Position numbers and translations under genes: made by a program. 64,000 nt of DNA from Comamonadaceae bacterium ALPHA2B (GTDB taxonomy: Bacteria; Pseudomonadota; Gammaproteobacteria; Burkholderiales; Burkholderiaceae_C), in the NCBI GenBank assembly GCA_005503065.1, contig SCOE01000022.1, positions 1 to 64,000 on the forward strand. The letters are read 5' to 3'. Shown here piece after piece: positions 28,456 to 37,587 of this stretch. The notes beneath the pieces were generated by a model. The model was not told where the DNA came from, searched no databases, and was given only the letters and a program-made list of their open reading frames with translations. The stretch's first letter is position 1; each line of letters begins with the position of its first letter.

Positions 28456-29463
28456 TCAGGTTCTGGATGTCGGGCGCGATTGTCGTGCTGCGGCACGCGG
28501 CGTGCTGGCGCCGGGGCGTCGCACGGCCGTGCGCGCGGGCGCTGCTGCCTCGGGAGACGGCAGCGCCGCCACCATCGCCTCGCACCGCTGGCGCAGCAGC
28601 GCGTGCAATTGCTGCACGGCCGCCGAATACTGGCCGCGGTGCGGACACACCAGGTGCAGCGGTGCGGCCTCGCCGCGCAGCCGGGGCAGCAGCTGCACGA
28701 GCCGCCCCGCCCGCACGTCCTCGCCCACATCGAGCCAGGACTTGTAGGCGATGCCCTCGCCGTCCAGCGCGAGACGGTGGATCAGCTCGCCGTCGTCGCT
28801 CTGGATCGGGCCGCGCACGTTCGCCACCAGGCGCTGCTCGCCATCGAAGAAGGTCCAGCGGTCGTGGATGCGGCTGCTCAGCGCGTAGGTGAGGCAGGCG
28901 TGGCCGGCCAGCTCGTCGACCGACGCCGGCCGGCCGCAGCGCTGCACGTAGCCGGGCGAGGCGACCAGCACCCGCCGGTTCCCGGTCGCCAGCGGCAGCG
29001 CGACGAAGCTCGCGTCGGGCGGCGGGCCGTAGCGCACCGCAATGTCGACCGGCTCCTTGAAGACATCGGTCACGCGGTCGGACATGAACAGGCGCAGCAC
29101 CAGCTTCGGGTGCTGCCGCCGGAAGGCCGCGAGCCAGGGCAGCAGCACGTTGCGGCCGAGGTCGGAGGGCGTGGCCACCTGCAGCACGCCGCGCAGTTCC
29201 GGGTCTTCGGCGCGCAGCTCGTCCTGCCCGGCGCGCAGGCTGCCCAGGGCGGCGCGGGCGTGCGGCAGGTAGCGCTCGCCCTCGGCCGTCAGGCGCAGGC
29301 TGCGCGTGGAACGCGCGAAAAGCCGGATGCCCAGCTCGCGCTCGAGCCGCTGGATGGCGGCGCTTGCCTGGCCGGGCAGCAGGCCGGCCTCGCGCGCCGC
29401 GTCGGAGAAGCTGCCCAACGCGGCGGCGCGGTCGAAGAGGGCCAGGTCGTCGAAGCGGACCAT
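28456..29463 (-). CDS. LysR-family transcriptional regulator
   Basis: 335 residues. N-terminal helix-turn-helix (LALFDRAAALGSFSDAAREAG and the recognition part QASAAIQRLERELG), followed by a typical effector domain (VLQVATPSDLGRNVLLPWLAAF). The last 35 residues are Pro/Ala/Arg-rich and likely disordered. The ATG with AGGAG five bases upstream was preferred over an in-frame GTG two codons earlier. It is divergent from the alcohol dehydrogenase-like gene and probably regulates it. Confidence 0.85.
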   Translation of the reverse strand: MVRFDDLALFDRAAALGSFSDAAREAGLLPGQASAAIQRLERELGIRLFARSTRSLRLTAEGERYLPHARAALGSLRAGQDELRAEDPELRGVLQVATPSDLGRNVLLPWLAAFRRQHPKLVLRLFMSDRVTDVFKEPVDIAVRYGPPPDASFVALPLATGNRRVLVASPGYVQRCGRPASVDELAGHACLTYALSSRIHDRWTFFDGEQRLVANVRGPIQSDDGELIHRLALDGEGIAYKSWLDVGEDVRAGRLVQLLPRLRGEAAPLHLVCPHRGQYSAAVQQLHALLRQRCEAMVAALPSPEAAAPARTAVRRPGASTPRAAARQSRPTSRT

Positions 29464-29493
29464 TTTCACTCCTGCAATGAAAGTGTTGTCCGA

Positions 29494-29510
29494 TTCTGCC
29501 TCTTCCAGAA
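29494..29510. promoter_or_regulatory. Candidate LysR box in the divergent regulator/dehydrogenase gap
   Basis: TTCTGCCTCTTCCAGAA has inverted arms TTCTG/CAGAA with seven bases between, meeting the T-N11-A LysR-box pattern. It lies 31 bp upstream of the regulator start and 60 bp upstream of the dehydrogenase start. Confidence 0.45.
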
Positions 29511-29570
29511 CAAGCGACGAAGCCGCACCATTCGCCCATACCGTCCCCGACTTCTTTCCTCGGAGTTCTC

Positions 29571-30578
29571 ATGAAAGCCATCGCCTACACCCAGCACGGC
29601 CTGCCGATCGACGACCCGGTCGCACTCGTCGACATCGACCTGCCCATGCCCCTGCCCGGCCCGCGCGACCTGCTGGTGCAGGTGCAGGCGGTGTCGGTGA
29701 ACCCGGTCGACACCAAGGTGCGCATGAACTCGCCGGTGACGGCCCCGCGCGTGCTGGGCTGGGACGCGGTGGGCACGGTGCATGCCGTCGGCGCCGACGT
29801 GACGCTGTTCAAGCCGGGCGACGAGGTGTTCTATGCCGGCGCCATCGACCGGCCGGGCAGCAACAGCGAATACCACCTGGTGGACGAGCGCATCGTCGGC
29901 CACAAGCCGCGCAGCCTGGGCGTCGCCGAGGCTGCCGCCCTGCCGCTCACGGCGATCACCGCATGGGAACTGCTCTTCGAGCGCCTTGGCGTGCCCGAAG
30001 GCGGCGGCGCCGGCCAGAGCCTGCTCGTCGTCGGTGCGGCCGGCGGCGTGGGCTCGGTGCTGGTGCAGCTGGCGCGCAAGCTCACGCAGCTCACCGTGAT
30101 CGGGACCGCCTCGCGCGCCGACACCGCGCACTGGGTCAAGTCCCTGGGCGCGCACCATGTCATCAACCACGGCCGGCCGCTCGCCGCCGAACTCGAGAGC
30201 GCGGGCTTGCCGAAGGTGTCGATGGTGGCCAGCCTCACCCACACCGACCAGCACTACCTGCAGCTCGTCGCCGCGCTGCAGCCGCAGGGCCGCCTCGCGC
30301 TCATCGACGACCCGGCCACGCTGGATGCCATGCCGCTGAAGTCCAAGAGCATCTCGCTGCACTGGGAGCTGATGTTCACCCGCTCGCTCTACCAGACGCC
30401 GGACATGCAGCGGCAGCACGAGCTGCTGGAGCGCGTGGCCGCACTGGTCGATGCCGGCACGCTGCGCAGCACCGCGAACGAGCACTTCGGCGCCATCAAC
30501 GCCGCCAACCTGCGCCGCGCCCACGCGCTGGTGCAGAGCAACCGCTCGCGCGGCAAGGCCGTGCTGGCCGGCTTCTGA
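29571..30578 (+). CDS. Zinc-type alcohol dehydrogenase-like protein (quinone oxidoreductase group)
   Basis: 335 residues of the medium-chain dehydrogenase superfamily. N-terminus MKAIAYTQHGLPIDDPVAL and the GroES-like part VSVNPVDTKVRM; NADPH loop VVGAAGGVGSVLVQLARKL in the second half. No cysteine/histidine zinc ligands of classical ADH are evident, so it is probably a zinc-independent NADPH quinone oxidoreductase or enoyl reductase despite the family name. It is followed after 25 bp by an NfsB-type reductase, and both may be controlled by the divergent LysR protein in response to an electrophile or nitro compound. Confidence 0.88.
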   Translation: MKAIAYTQHGLPIDDPVALVDIDLPMPLPGPRDLLVQVQAVSVNPVDTKVRMNSPVTAPRVLGWDAVGTVHAVGADVTLFKPGDEVFYAGAIDRPGSNSEYHLVDERIVGHKPRSLGVAEAAALPLTAITAWELLFERLGVPEGGGAGQSLLVVGAAGGVGSVLVQLARKLTQLTVIGTASRADTAHWVKSLGAHHVINHGRPLAAELESAGLPKVSMVASLTHTDQHYLQLVAALQPQGRLALIDDPATLDAMPLKSKSISLHWELMFTRSLYQTPDMQRQHELLERVAALVDAGTLRSTANEHFGAINAANLRRAHALVQSNRSRGKAVLAGF

Positions 30579-30603
30579 CCCTTGCCTTGCCATTCACATC
30601 GCC

Positions 30604-31257
30604 ATGAACTTCCTCGCCGCCACCCGCTACCGCTACACCGCCAAGGCCTACGACGCCACGCGGCGCATTCCCGACGCGCAGGTCGACGAATTGCTCGAAG
30701 GCCTGCGCCACAGCCCGTCATCGGTCAACTCGCAGCCCTGGCACTTCGTCGTGGCCAGCGACGCCGCCGGCAAGGCGCGCATCGCCAAGGCGACGGACGC
30801 CGGCTTCGCCTACAACACGCCGAAGGTGACCAACGCATCGCACGTGATCGTGTTCGCGGCGCGCACCGAACTCCCTGCCGCCCACACCACCGCCCTGCTC
30901 GACCAGGAAGAGGCCGACGGGCGCTTTCGCGTCGACGGCGCACGCGCCGGGCAGCACAGGAGCCGCCAGGGCTACATCGACCTGCACCGTTTCGACCAGA
31001 AGGACGTTCAGCACTGGATGGAGAAGCAGCTGTACCTGGCGCTGGGCACGCTGCTCGTGGGCGCCGCCTCGCTGGAGATCGACGCCACGCCGATGGAGGG
31101 CTTCGATGCGGGGGTGCTCGACGCCGAGCTGGGGCTGCGCGAACGCGGCTACACCGCCGTGGTGCTGTGCGCGCTGGGCTACCGCGCCGCCGACGACTTC
31201 AACGCCGCGCTGCCCAAGTCGCGCCTGCCGGCCTCGACCGTCATCACGCGGCTCTGA
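30604..31257 (+). CDS. NfsB-type NAD(P)H nitroreductase / dihydropteridine reductase
   Basis: 217 residues, the family size. FMN-binding residues are recognisable at the start (YRYTAKAYD, then SPSSVNSQPWHFVV) and the late GFDAGVLDAELGLRERGYTAVVL. Enzymes of this group reduce nitroaromatics, quinones and related compounds with two electrons and FMN. The ATG starts with MNFLAATRYRYTAK. Its 3' end overlaps the end of the convergent ptxS gene by 14 bp. Confidence 0.88.
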   Translation: MNFLAATRYRYTAKAYDATRRIPDAQVDELLEGLRHSPSSVNSQPWHFVVASDAAGKARIAKATDAGFAYNTPKVTNASHVIVFAARTELPAAHTTALLDQEEADGRFRVDGARAGQHRSRQGYIDLHRFDQKDVQHWMEKQLYLALGTLLVGAASLEIDATPMEGFDAGVLDAELGLRERGYTAVVLCALGYRAADDFNAALPKSRLPASTVITRL

Positions 31258-32281
31258 CGGGCGCGGCCGACGACCCGCGCAGCTGCAACTGCCCGGGCAG
31301 CAGCATTTCGCGCGCCGGGCCTTCCAGGCCGTGCAGCCGCTCGATCAGGCAGCCGGCCGCCGTGCGGCCGATCTCGTCGGTGGGCTGCGCCAGCGTGGAC
31401 AGGCCCGGCCCGATCAGCGAGGCCCATTCGGGATCGTCGAACCCCAGGAAGCCGAGTTCCTGGCCGAACTGCCAGCCGAGCCGGTTCATGGCCTGTGCCA
31501 CGCGCAGCGTGATCACCGCGTTGCCCGCGACCACCGCCGCGCGCCGGCCGCGGCCTGCGCGCCGGCGCAGCGCGCGCAGGGCCTGCACCAGGGCCTCGTC
31601 TTCGCCCTCGGCGCTCTCGAAGACCTCGCCGCGCAGGGCCGTCGGGTGTGCGGCCACGCAGGCGCCGAAGGCGGCCGCACGCTCGCGCCGCGTGCTCACG
31701 CCCTGCTGCGGTTCGGTCACGTAGAGCAACTCGCGCCAGCCGTTGTCCAGCAGGTGGGCGCAGATGCGGGTCATCGCGCCGGGGTTGTCGAGCGACACGA
31801 AGTCGGCCGTCATGCCCGCGTGCCGGCGGTCGACCAGCACCGCCGGCTTGCCGTGCGTGGCGACGGCATCGACCACCCCCGCGCCGCGGCCCAGCGTGTT
31901 GAGGATGAAGCCGTCGACCTGGTAGCCGGCCAGCGCGTCGATGGCCTCTCGCTCGCGGCCGGTCTCGTTGCCCATGTTGAAGAGCATGACGAGGTAGCCG
32001 GCGTCCTGGCAGGCCTTCTCGGCACCGCGCAGCACCGCCACCGAGTACGGGTTGGTGATGTCGGCCACGATGAGGCCGATCAGCCGCGAGCGGCCGCGGC
32101 TGAGGGCCTGCGCCATCGGGCTGGGCGTGTAGCCGAGCTGCGCGATCGCGGCCTCGACACGGGCGGCGATGTCGTCGGACAGGAGGCGCTCGCGGTGGTT
32201 GAAGAAGCGCGAGACGGTGGCTTTGGACACGCCGGCGGCGTGGGCGACGTCGGCGATGGTGGCTCGGCGGGGGGTGTTCAT
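31244..32281 (-). CDS. ptxS: PtxS-like LacI-family regulator of 2-ketogluconate genes
   Basis: 345 residues. LacI headpiece with helix-turn-helix at about 8-27 (TIADVAHAAGVSKATVSRFF), hinge helix SPMAQALSRGRS, and a periplasmic-binding-protein-like effector domain (GLIVADITNPYSVAVLRGAEKAC). The layout and sequence resemble Pseudomonas PtxS, which represses kgu and related genes and releases DNA on binding 2-ketogluconate. Support for that role here: the neighbouring kguEKD genes and an exact PtxS palindrome upstream of their operon (38978). It is separated from kguD by the repeat island. No second PtxS operator is visible in its own 60-bp upstream region. Confidence 0.85.
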   Translation of the reverse strand: MNTPRRATIADVAHAAGVSKATVSRFFNHRERLLSDDIAARVEAAIAQLGYTPSPMAQALSRGRSRLIGLIVADITNPYSVAVLRGAEKACQDAGYLVMLFNMGNETGREREAIDALAGYQVDGFILNTLGRGAGVVDAVATHGKPAVLVDRRHAGMTADFVSLDNPGAMTRICAHLLDNGWRELLYVTEPQQGVSTRRERAAAFGACVAAHPTALRGEVFESAEGEDEALVQALRALRRRAGRGRRAAVVAGNAVITLRVAQAMNRLGWQFGQELGFLGFDDPEWASLIGPGLSTLAQPTDEIGRTAAGCLIERLHGLEGPAREMLLPGQLQLRGSSAAPVRAA

Positions 32282-32376
32282 GGGGTCATGCCCTCCGGCC
32301 GGTCGGGTTCAGGTTTGACGAAGCTGGCGCTGCGCCGCTTCTGAGGCAGGGGCCGGGATTTCGCCCCGGCGGGCGA

Positions 32377-32410
32377 CCTACTTTTCTTTGCCTCGCCAAA
32401 GAAAAGTAGG
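32377..32410. repeat. Left-arm hairpin of the repeat island
   Basis: CCTACTTTTCTTTG and CAAAGAAAAGTAGG form a perfect 14-bp stem around CCTCGC. It is one of two near-identical hairpins, each inside an arm of the island. The stem lacks a following T-run, so it is not a typical intrinsic terminator, but it could stall RNA polymerase or protect an mRNA end. Confidence 0.75.
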
Positions 32411-32858
32411 CAAAAGAAAGGCGACCCCACTGTCTGCGTCCCTCCGCTTCGCTACGGGCAACCTGCGGTGCTCGCGGCTGGCGGGGTCCGCGCAAACTCG
32501 CTTCGCTCAAACATGCGCGGCCCTTGATCCGCCAGCCGCTGCGCTCCTCGGCGCACACAGAGGGGACCAGGGTCAACAAGGCTGCTGCGCAGCCTTGTCC
32601 TTCTTCAATGTTTTGGCGAGGGCCGAGCGAAGCGATGGCCCGATCGAAGTCCCTTCTGGATGCGCCTGTGACGTGGCGCTGGCGGGGTGGCCGCTGTGCC
32701 GCGTGCGGCAACAGCGGCTTCGTGATCTGACTCGCTGCAGCTGTTTGAGCGCAGCGCGTAGCGCGTAGCGAGTTCTGCAGCGCACCCCGACAGCGACGCG
32801 GCGCAGGTTGCCCGTAGCGAAGCGGAGGGTCGCAGCCAGCAGGGTCGCCTTTTCTTTG

Positions 32859-32892
32859 CCTACTTTCTTTTGGCGAAGCAAAAGAAAGTAGG
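32859..32892. repeat. Right-arm hairpin of the repeat island
   Basis: CCTACTTTCTTTTG and CAAAAGAAAGTAGG form a perfect 14-bp stem around GCGAAG. Relative to the left hairpin the A/T tract is shifted by one base on both sides of the stem. The compensating changes keep the stem perfect, which suggests selection for the secondary structure. Confidence 0.75.
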
Positions 32893-33019
32893 TCGCCCGC
32901 CGGGGCGAAATCCCGGCCCCTGCCTTCAACCAGGCGGCAAGGCCTAAAAAAACCTACCGCCCCCACCCTCTCCCAAAGGAAGAAGGCGCCATACCCGCGC
33001 AAGAAGCAACGACCCAGCC

Positions 33020-34000
33020 TCATGCCAACGACGTGTCGTACACCGCCACGGGCCGCTCCCCCGCCAGCCCCTGCAGCAGGTTCGTCACCGCCAGCTCGGC
33101 CATCGCATGCCGCGTCTCGTGCGTGGCCGAACCGATGTGCGGCAGCGGCGTCACACGCGGGTGCGTGCGCAGCGGCGAGTCGGCCGGCAGCGGCTCCTTT
33201 GCAAACACGTCCAGGCCCGCAGCGCGCAGGTGCCCGCTGTCGAGCGCAGCCAGCAGCGCCGCTTCGTTGACGGTCGCGCCGCGCCCGCCGTTGATGAACA
33301 CGGCGCCCGGCTTCATCTGGCCGAACAGCGCGGCATTCACCATGCCGCGCGTGCTGTCCGACAGCGGCAGCATCGCGACGACGAAATCCGACTGCGCGAG
33401 CAGCTCGGGCAGCGGCGTGTGGCGGGCCTTGCCCTGCAGCTCGGGCGCCTGCGCCGACAGGTCGACGGGGCGGCGTGCGTGGTACAGCACCGGCATGCCG
33501 AAGCCCAGCGCCGCGCGCCGCGCGATCGCCTGGCCGATGCGGCCGAAGCCCAGCAGCCCCAGCGTCTTGCCGTGCACGTCGACGCCGAAGTACTCCTCGC
33601 CGATGTTCTTCGTCCAACGGCCTTCGCGCACGAGCGTCGACAGCTCGACCACGCGGCGGCTCGTGGCCATGAGCAGCGCGAAGACGGTGTCGGCCACCGT
33701 CTCGTCGAGCACGCCCGGCGTGTGGGCCAGCACGATGCCGCGTCGATGCAGCTCGGCCAGCGCGTAGTTGTCGACACCGACCGACACGCTGGAGATCACT
33801 TCCAGCTTCGGCGCCCGGTCGAGCACGGCCGCATCGATGGGAAAGCTCGAACCGATGAGGCCCTGCGCCTCGGGCAGCGCCGCGTCGAAGGCGGCGCGGT
33901 CCTTCTTCGGATCGGCGATGGTGACCGGATGCGCAGCCTGCAGGCGCGCCAACTGGTCGGGCGGCAACTCACGGAAGACGAGGACGTTCTTGCGGCTCAT
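33020..34000 (-). CDS. kguD: 2-ketogluconate-6-phosphate reductase (D-isomer 2-hydroxyacid dehydrogenase family)
   Basis: 326 residues. NAD(P) loop LGLLGFGRIGQAIARR at about 148-163; catalytic Arg in NGGRGATVNEAALL, Glu in DVFAKEPLP and His in LPHIGSATHETR. In the kgu pathway this enzyme reduces 2-keto-6-phosphogluconate to 6-phosphogluconate, which feeds the Entner-Doudoroff route. Similar enzymes reduce glyoxylate or hydroxypyruvate, so assignment depends on the neighbouring kguK and kguE. A copy of repeat R1 occupies the gap between it and kguK. Confidence 0.82.
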   Translation of the reverse strand: MSRKNVLVFRELPPDQLARLQAAHPVTIADPKKDRAAFDAALPEAQGLIGSSFPIDAAVLDRAPKLEVISSVSVGVDNYALAELHRRGIVLAHTPGVLDETVADTVFALLMATSRRVVELSTLVREGRWTKNIGEEYFGVDVHGKTLGLLGFGRIGQAIARRAALGFGMPVLYHARRPVDLSAQAPELQGKARHTPLPELLAQSDFVVAMLPLSDSTRGMVNAALFGQMKPGAVFINGGRGATVNEAALLAALDSGHLRAAGLDVFAKEPLPADSPLRTHPRVTPLPHIGSATHETRHAMAELAVTNLLQGLAGERPVAVYDTSLA

Positions 34001-34012
34001 GGCGGCCTCAAC

Positions 34013-34092
34013 GAGAGATGATCACGTTTGTTACGAATTGCTCGGCAACGCAGACAGGACGGGCGCTGGCGGCCGATTGCACTTCGTGCTTT
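34013..34092 (-). repeat. Dispersed repeat R1, copy C
   Basis: Read on the minus strand: AAGTGCAATCGGCC, then GCGCCCGTCCTGTCTGCGTTG, ending AATTCGTAACAAACGTGATC. It fills most of the 117-bp gap between kguK and kguD inside the operon. The end palindrome is partly decayed. Its middle resembles the comEC copy more than copies A or B. Confidence 0.75.
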
Positions 34093-34117
34093 TCAGGCCA
34101 TTGTCGTCCCGCGCTGC

Positions 34118-35071
34118 TCACAGCCCCGCCGCGTCGAGCTCGGCCCGCGTGGGCAGCCCCTCCGTGTCACCCAGCACCTGCACGGCCCGCGCACCGATCC
34201 ACGCGCCGCGGCGCACGGCCTCGGGCACCGAGCGGCCTTCGAGCAAGGCACTGACCACGCCGGCGGCGAAGCCATCGCCCGCGCCCACGGTGTCGATCAC
34301 TTCCTTGACCGGAAAGCCCTCGACGCGGCCCGTGCCGGCCACGTCGCTGTCGTAGTACGCGCCGGCCGGCCCGAGCTTGACGACCACCAGCTTCGCACCG
34401 CGCTCGCGGTAGAAGCGCGCCACGCCCTCGGGCGTGGTCTCGCCGGTGAGGAAGGTGCCCTCCTCCATGCCCGGCAGCACCCAGTCGGCGCGCGCCGCCA
34501 GGTCGTTGATGCAGGTGCGCATGCGCTCGGGCGAGGCCCACAGCGTCGGCCGCAGGTTGGGGTCGAAGGAGATGGTGCGGCCCGCTTGGCGCGCGATCTC
34601 CAGGGTGCGGATCGCGGTGGGCAGCGTGGTGTCGGACACGGCGGCGAACACGCCCGTGGCGTGCAGGTGGCGCGCCGAGCGCAGCCAGCGCACGTCGATG
34701 TCCTCGGGCCGCATGTGGCTCGCGGCCGAGCCCTTGCGGTGGTATTCCACGGGCGGGTCGCTGCCGTCCGTGACCCGGCCCTTGAACTGGAAGCCGGTCT
34801 TCTGCGACGGGTCGCAGATCACGTGCGAGCAGTCGATGCCCTCGCCCTGCATGGCGGCCAGCAGCGCACGGCCCATCGAATCGGTGCCCAGGCGGCTGGC
34901 CCAGCCGACCTTCAGGCCCAGCCGCGCGAGGCCGATGGCGACGTTGGTCTCGGCGCCCGCGGTGCGCTTGTGGAACATCGTCGCGTGCTCGATCGGGCCG
35001 GGCTCGGCCGCGACCAGCAGCAGCATGGCTTCGCCGAAGGTGGCGACGTCGAAGGCGGTCGGCTCGGTCAT
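34118..35071 (-). CDS. kguK: 2-ketogluconate kinase (PfkB/ribokinase family)
   Basis: 317 residues. N-terminal DVATFGEAMLLLV, the gluconate-kinase-like stretch HKRTAGAETNVAIGLARLG (34-52), DPNLRPTLW at 170-178, and the C-terminal PfkB signature with catalytic Asp266 in GAGDG (263-267). KguK phosphorylates 2-ketogluconate. The sequence is also close to 2-keto-3-deoxygluconate kinases (KdgK); kguE and kguD on either side and the PtxS operator favour the 2-ketogluconate role. Its start overlaps kguE's stop by 4 bp. Confidence 0.85.
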   Translation of the reverse strand: MTEPTAFDVATFGEAMLLLVAAEPGPIEHATMFHKRTAGAETNVAIGLARLGLKVGWASRLGTDSMGRALLAAMQGEGIDCSHVICDPSQKTGFQFKGRVTDGSDPPVEYHRKGSAASHMRPEDIDVRWLRSARHLHATGVFAAVSDTTLPTAIRTLEIARQAGRTISFDPNLRPTLWASPERMRTCINDLAARADWVLPGMEEGTFLTGETTPEGVARFYRERGAKLVVVKLGPAGAYYDSDVAGTGRVEGFPVKEVIDTVGAGDGFAAGVVSALLEGRSVPEAVRRGAWIGARAVQVLGDTEGLPTRAELDAAGL

Positions 35072-35817
35072 TGCAGGCCCCGTGCGTGGCGGATGGCGTG
35101 GAGTTGCGCGCGGGTGACGGCCACGAGGTCATCGCCCGCGAGCGGGTATTCGATCGCATGCGGCACATCGGTCGGCAGCGCGCGCAGCACGGCGCGCCAG
35201 GGCGCCGCCGACTCGGCCAGCGGCACCGCCACCCACTTGTCGGGACGTCGCTGCACGCCCTTGCAGTGCACGTAGCGCACCTGCGGCGCGAAGACGCGCG
35301 CGGCCTCCAGCGGGCATTCGCCGAGCCAGTGCCAGTTGCCCATGTCGAAGGTCATGCCCAGATCGAGGCCCGCTTCGCGCTGTGCGGCGAAGAATCGCTG
35401 CAGCGCGCCGAGCGTGCCGGCGCTGTCGGCCTGGTCGTTCTCGATGACGAGTTCGACGCCCTGCCCCGCGAGGCGCTCGCGCAGCGCATCGAGGCCGTCG
35501 CGCGAACGCGCGACGTCGAAGCCACCGATGGCCATCTTCAGGCGAGGCGCCTGCAACAGCTGCGCACGGCGCAGGCCTTCGGCCAAGGCGTCCGTGTCGA
35601 GCGAGCCGTCGGTGCGGAAGAGACCCTCGGGGCTGGAGTACACGGCCGCGCGCCCGCGCAGCTCGGCCAGCTCGGCCGCGGGGTCGCGCAGCATCTCGCC
35701 GCGCACCTCGACGCCGTCGGCGCCGGCCTCGGCGGCCAGGTCGGTGCACCAGCGCTGGCCATGGCGGCCCACCTCGGCCGCGCCGAAGGAGGACAGGGAA
35801 ATCAGGAGCGGGAACAT
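35068..35817 (-). CDS. kguE: KguE-like sugar phosphate isomerase/epimerase (TIM barrel)
   Basis: 249 residues from the ATG beginning MFPLLISLSSFGAAEVGRHGQ; a GTG two codons upstream (35823) is an alternative and lies closer to the preceding stop. The fold is an AP-endonuclease-2-like TIM barrel; metal-ligand candidates are Glu in VELVIEND, Asp/His in TFDMGNWHWLGE and the VRYVHCKG His. KguE has no proven biochemical step but is always the partner of kguK and kguD in Pseudomonas. Named by position and resemblance to those proteins. Confidence 0.8.
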   Translation of the reverse strand: MFPLLISLSSFGAAEVGRHGQRWCTDLAAEAGADGVEVRGEMLRDPAAELAELRGRAAVYSSPEGLFRTDGSLDTDALAEGLRRAQLLQAPRLKMAIGGFDVARSRDGLDALRERLAGQGVELVIENDQADSAGTLGALQRFFAAQREAGLDLGMTFDMGNWHWLGECPLEAARVFAPQVRYVHCKGVQRRPDKWVAVPLAESAAPWRAVLRALPTDVPHAIEYPLAGDDLVAVTRAQLHAIRHARGLQ

Positions 35818-35827
35818 GGCCACCGGC

Positions 35828-36574
<747 letters not shown>

Positions 36575-36607
36575 GCGTTGGCCTTGGGATGGATCTTGTA
36601 AGTCGGG

Positions 36608-36723
36608 CAGCCGAACGCAGAGGACGCAGAGATCACGCAGAAGACGCAGAAAAATGCAAAGAAGAGCTTTTTTCTCTTCTTCTGCGCCTTCTGCGAAACC
36701 TTTGCGCCCTCTGCGTTCGGCTG
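36608..36723. repeat. 116-bp imperfect palindrome within the kgu operon
   Basis: The ends CAGCCGAACGCAGAGG and CCTCTGCGTTCGGCTG are exact inverted repeats. Inside are degenerate repeats of ACGCAGA on the left and TCTGCG on the right, with AAGAAGAGC/TTTTTTCTCTTCTT at the centre. It fills most of the 169-bp gap between the receptor and ATPase genes. GCAGA-rich palindromes like this are dispersed in many proteobacteria. As RNA it would form a long hairpin and could lower ATPase-gene expression relative to the receptor. Confidence 0.75.
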
Positions 36724-36743
36724 TCCGATTCCGACTCGTCGGC

Positions 36744-37532
36744 TTACTGGAACTTCGGGAAATCGCTCTTGAGCCACTTCTGGTAGAGCTTGTTCAGCTC
36801 GCCGTTGGCGGTGTTCTTGGCGATGAAGTCGTTCACGTTCTTGAGCAGTTCGTCCTGTCCCGGACGCATGGCGATGCCCATGGCCTGCTGCACGAGGGTG
36901 AACTTGTTCTCGAAGGTGTTGGCGGGCACGCGCTGGGCGATCTGGGCGGCCACGGTGACCGAGCAGCCGATGGCATCGACCTGGCCCGAGATCAGCGCCT
37001 GCATGGCCGAGGCGTCGTCGTCGAAGCGGCGGATCTCGGTGCCTTCGGGCGCGGCCTTGGTCACGGCCACGTCCTGGGTCGACGCACGGGCGACGCCCAC
37101 GCGCACGCCCTTGAGGTCGGCCGCGCTCTTGATGTTGGCGCTCTTCTTGCCGTAGAGCACGATGGTCGCCGCCGCGTAGGGCTGCGAGAACTGCACCTGC
37201 TTGGCGCGCTCGGGCGTCACGGCCAGCGAGGCGACCAGCAGGTCGACCTTGTTGGTCAGCAGGAAGGGGATGCGGTTGGGGCCCGTCACGGGGACGATGT
37301 TGGCCTTCACGCCCCACTCCTTGGCCAGCAGCTTGGCCACGTCGGCGTCGTAGCCGTCGGGCTGGTTCTGCGCGTTGGTCGTGCCGTAGGGCGGGAAGTC
37401 GACCAGCATGCCGATGGTGATCTCGCCCTTCTTCTTGATGTCGGCGACCGATTGGGCCGAGGCGAGCGGTGCGAAGGCGGTGGCGAAGGCGGCCAGGGCG
37501 AGGGCCAGGGTGGCGCGGCGGGAGGTGTTCAT
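36744..37532 (-). CDS. Periplasmic substrate-binding protein (polar amino acid ABC family) of the kgu operon
   Basis: 262 residues with a Sec signal peptide ([28 protein letters not shown]) and the SBP-bac-3 fold ([18 protein letters not shown], then [24 protein letters not shown]). Family members bind Arg, His, Gln or opines, using an Arg-Asp pair for the carboxylate and amine. In this operon the ligand is more likely 2-ketogluconate or another sugar acid. Start ATG is at the signal peptide; longer upstream frames read through the permease gene. Confidence 0.9.
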   Translation of the reverse strand: MNTSRRATLALALAAFATAFAPLASAQSVADIKKKGEITIGMLVDFPPYGTTNAQNQPDGYDADVAKLLAKEWGVKANIVPVTGPNRIPFLLTNKVDLLVASLAVTPERAKQVQFSQPYAAATIVLYGKKSANIKSAADLKGVRVGVARASTQDVAVTKAAPEGTEIRRFDDDASAMQALISGQVDAIGCSVTVAAQIAQRVPANTFENKFTLVQQAMGIAMRPGQDELLKNVNDFIAKNTANGELNKLYQKWLKSDFPKFQ

Positions 37533-37587
37533 GCGGGTCTCCTTGGATTGAGGATGGGACAAAGAAGGAAAAACGGAAAGCGGGGAT

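Larger units (their letters stand above)
32344..32925. repeat. Inverted-repeat island between kguD and ptxS
   Basis: About 580 bp bounded by 84-bp inverted arms (32344-32427 and 32842-32925) that match almost base for base. A second, perfect 26-bp inverted pair lies just inside (32441-32466 and 32803-32828). Together these could fold the region into a large cruciform or long mRNA stem. The interior holds no recognisable protein; all open frames are low-complexity Arg/Ala/Gly-rich. The element resembles non-coding islands scattered in other Betaproteobacteria and often mis-annotated as small hypothetical genes. The rest of the 738-bp gap (32282-32343 and 32926-33019) holds no gene that I can see. 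Confidence 0.85.

Noticed and set aside
32286-33617. Open frames of up to 443 codons on the minus strand and 126 codons on the plus strand through the region between ptxS and kguD
   Set aside because: They run through the inverted-repeat island and kguD antisense, have Arg/Ala/Gly-rich composition, and show no family resemblance.
34118-35071. kguK as 2-keto-3-deoxygluconate kinase (kdgK)
   Set aside because: Sequence alone would allow it, but kguE, kguD and the PtxS operator fit 2-ketogluconate; no KDPG aldolase or uronate isomerase gene is in the cluster.
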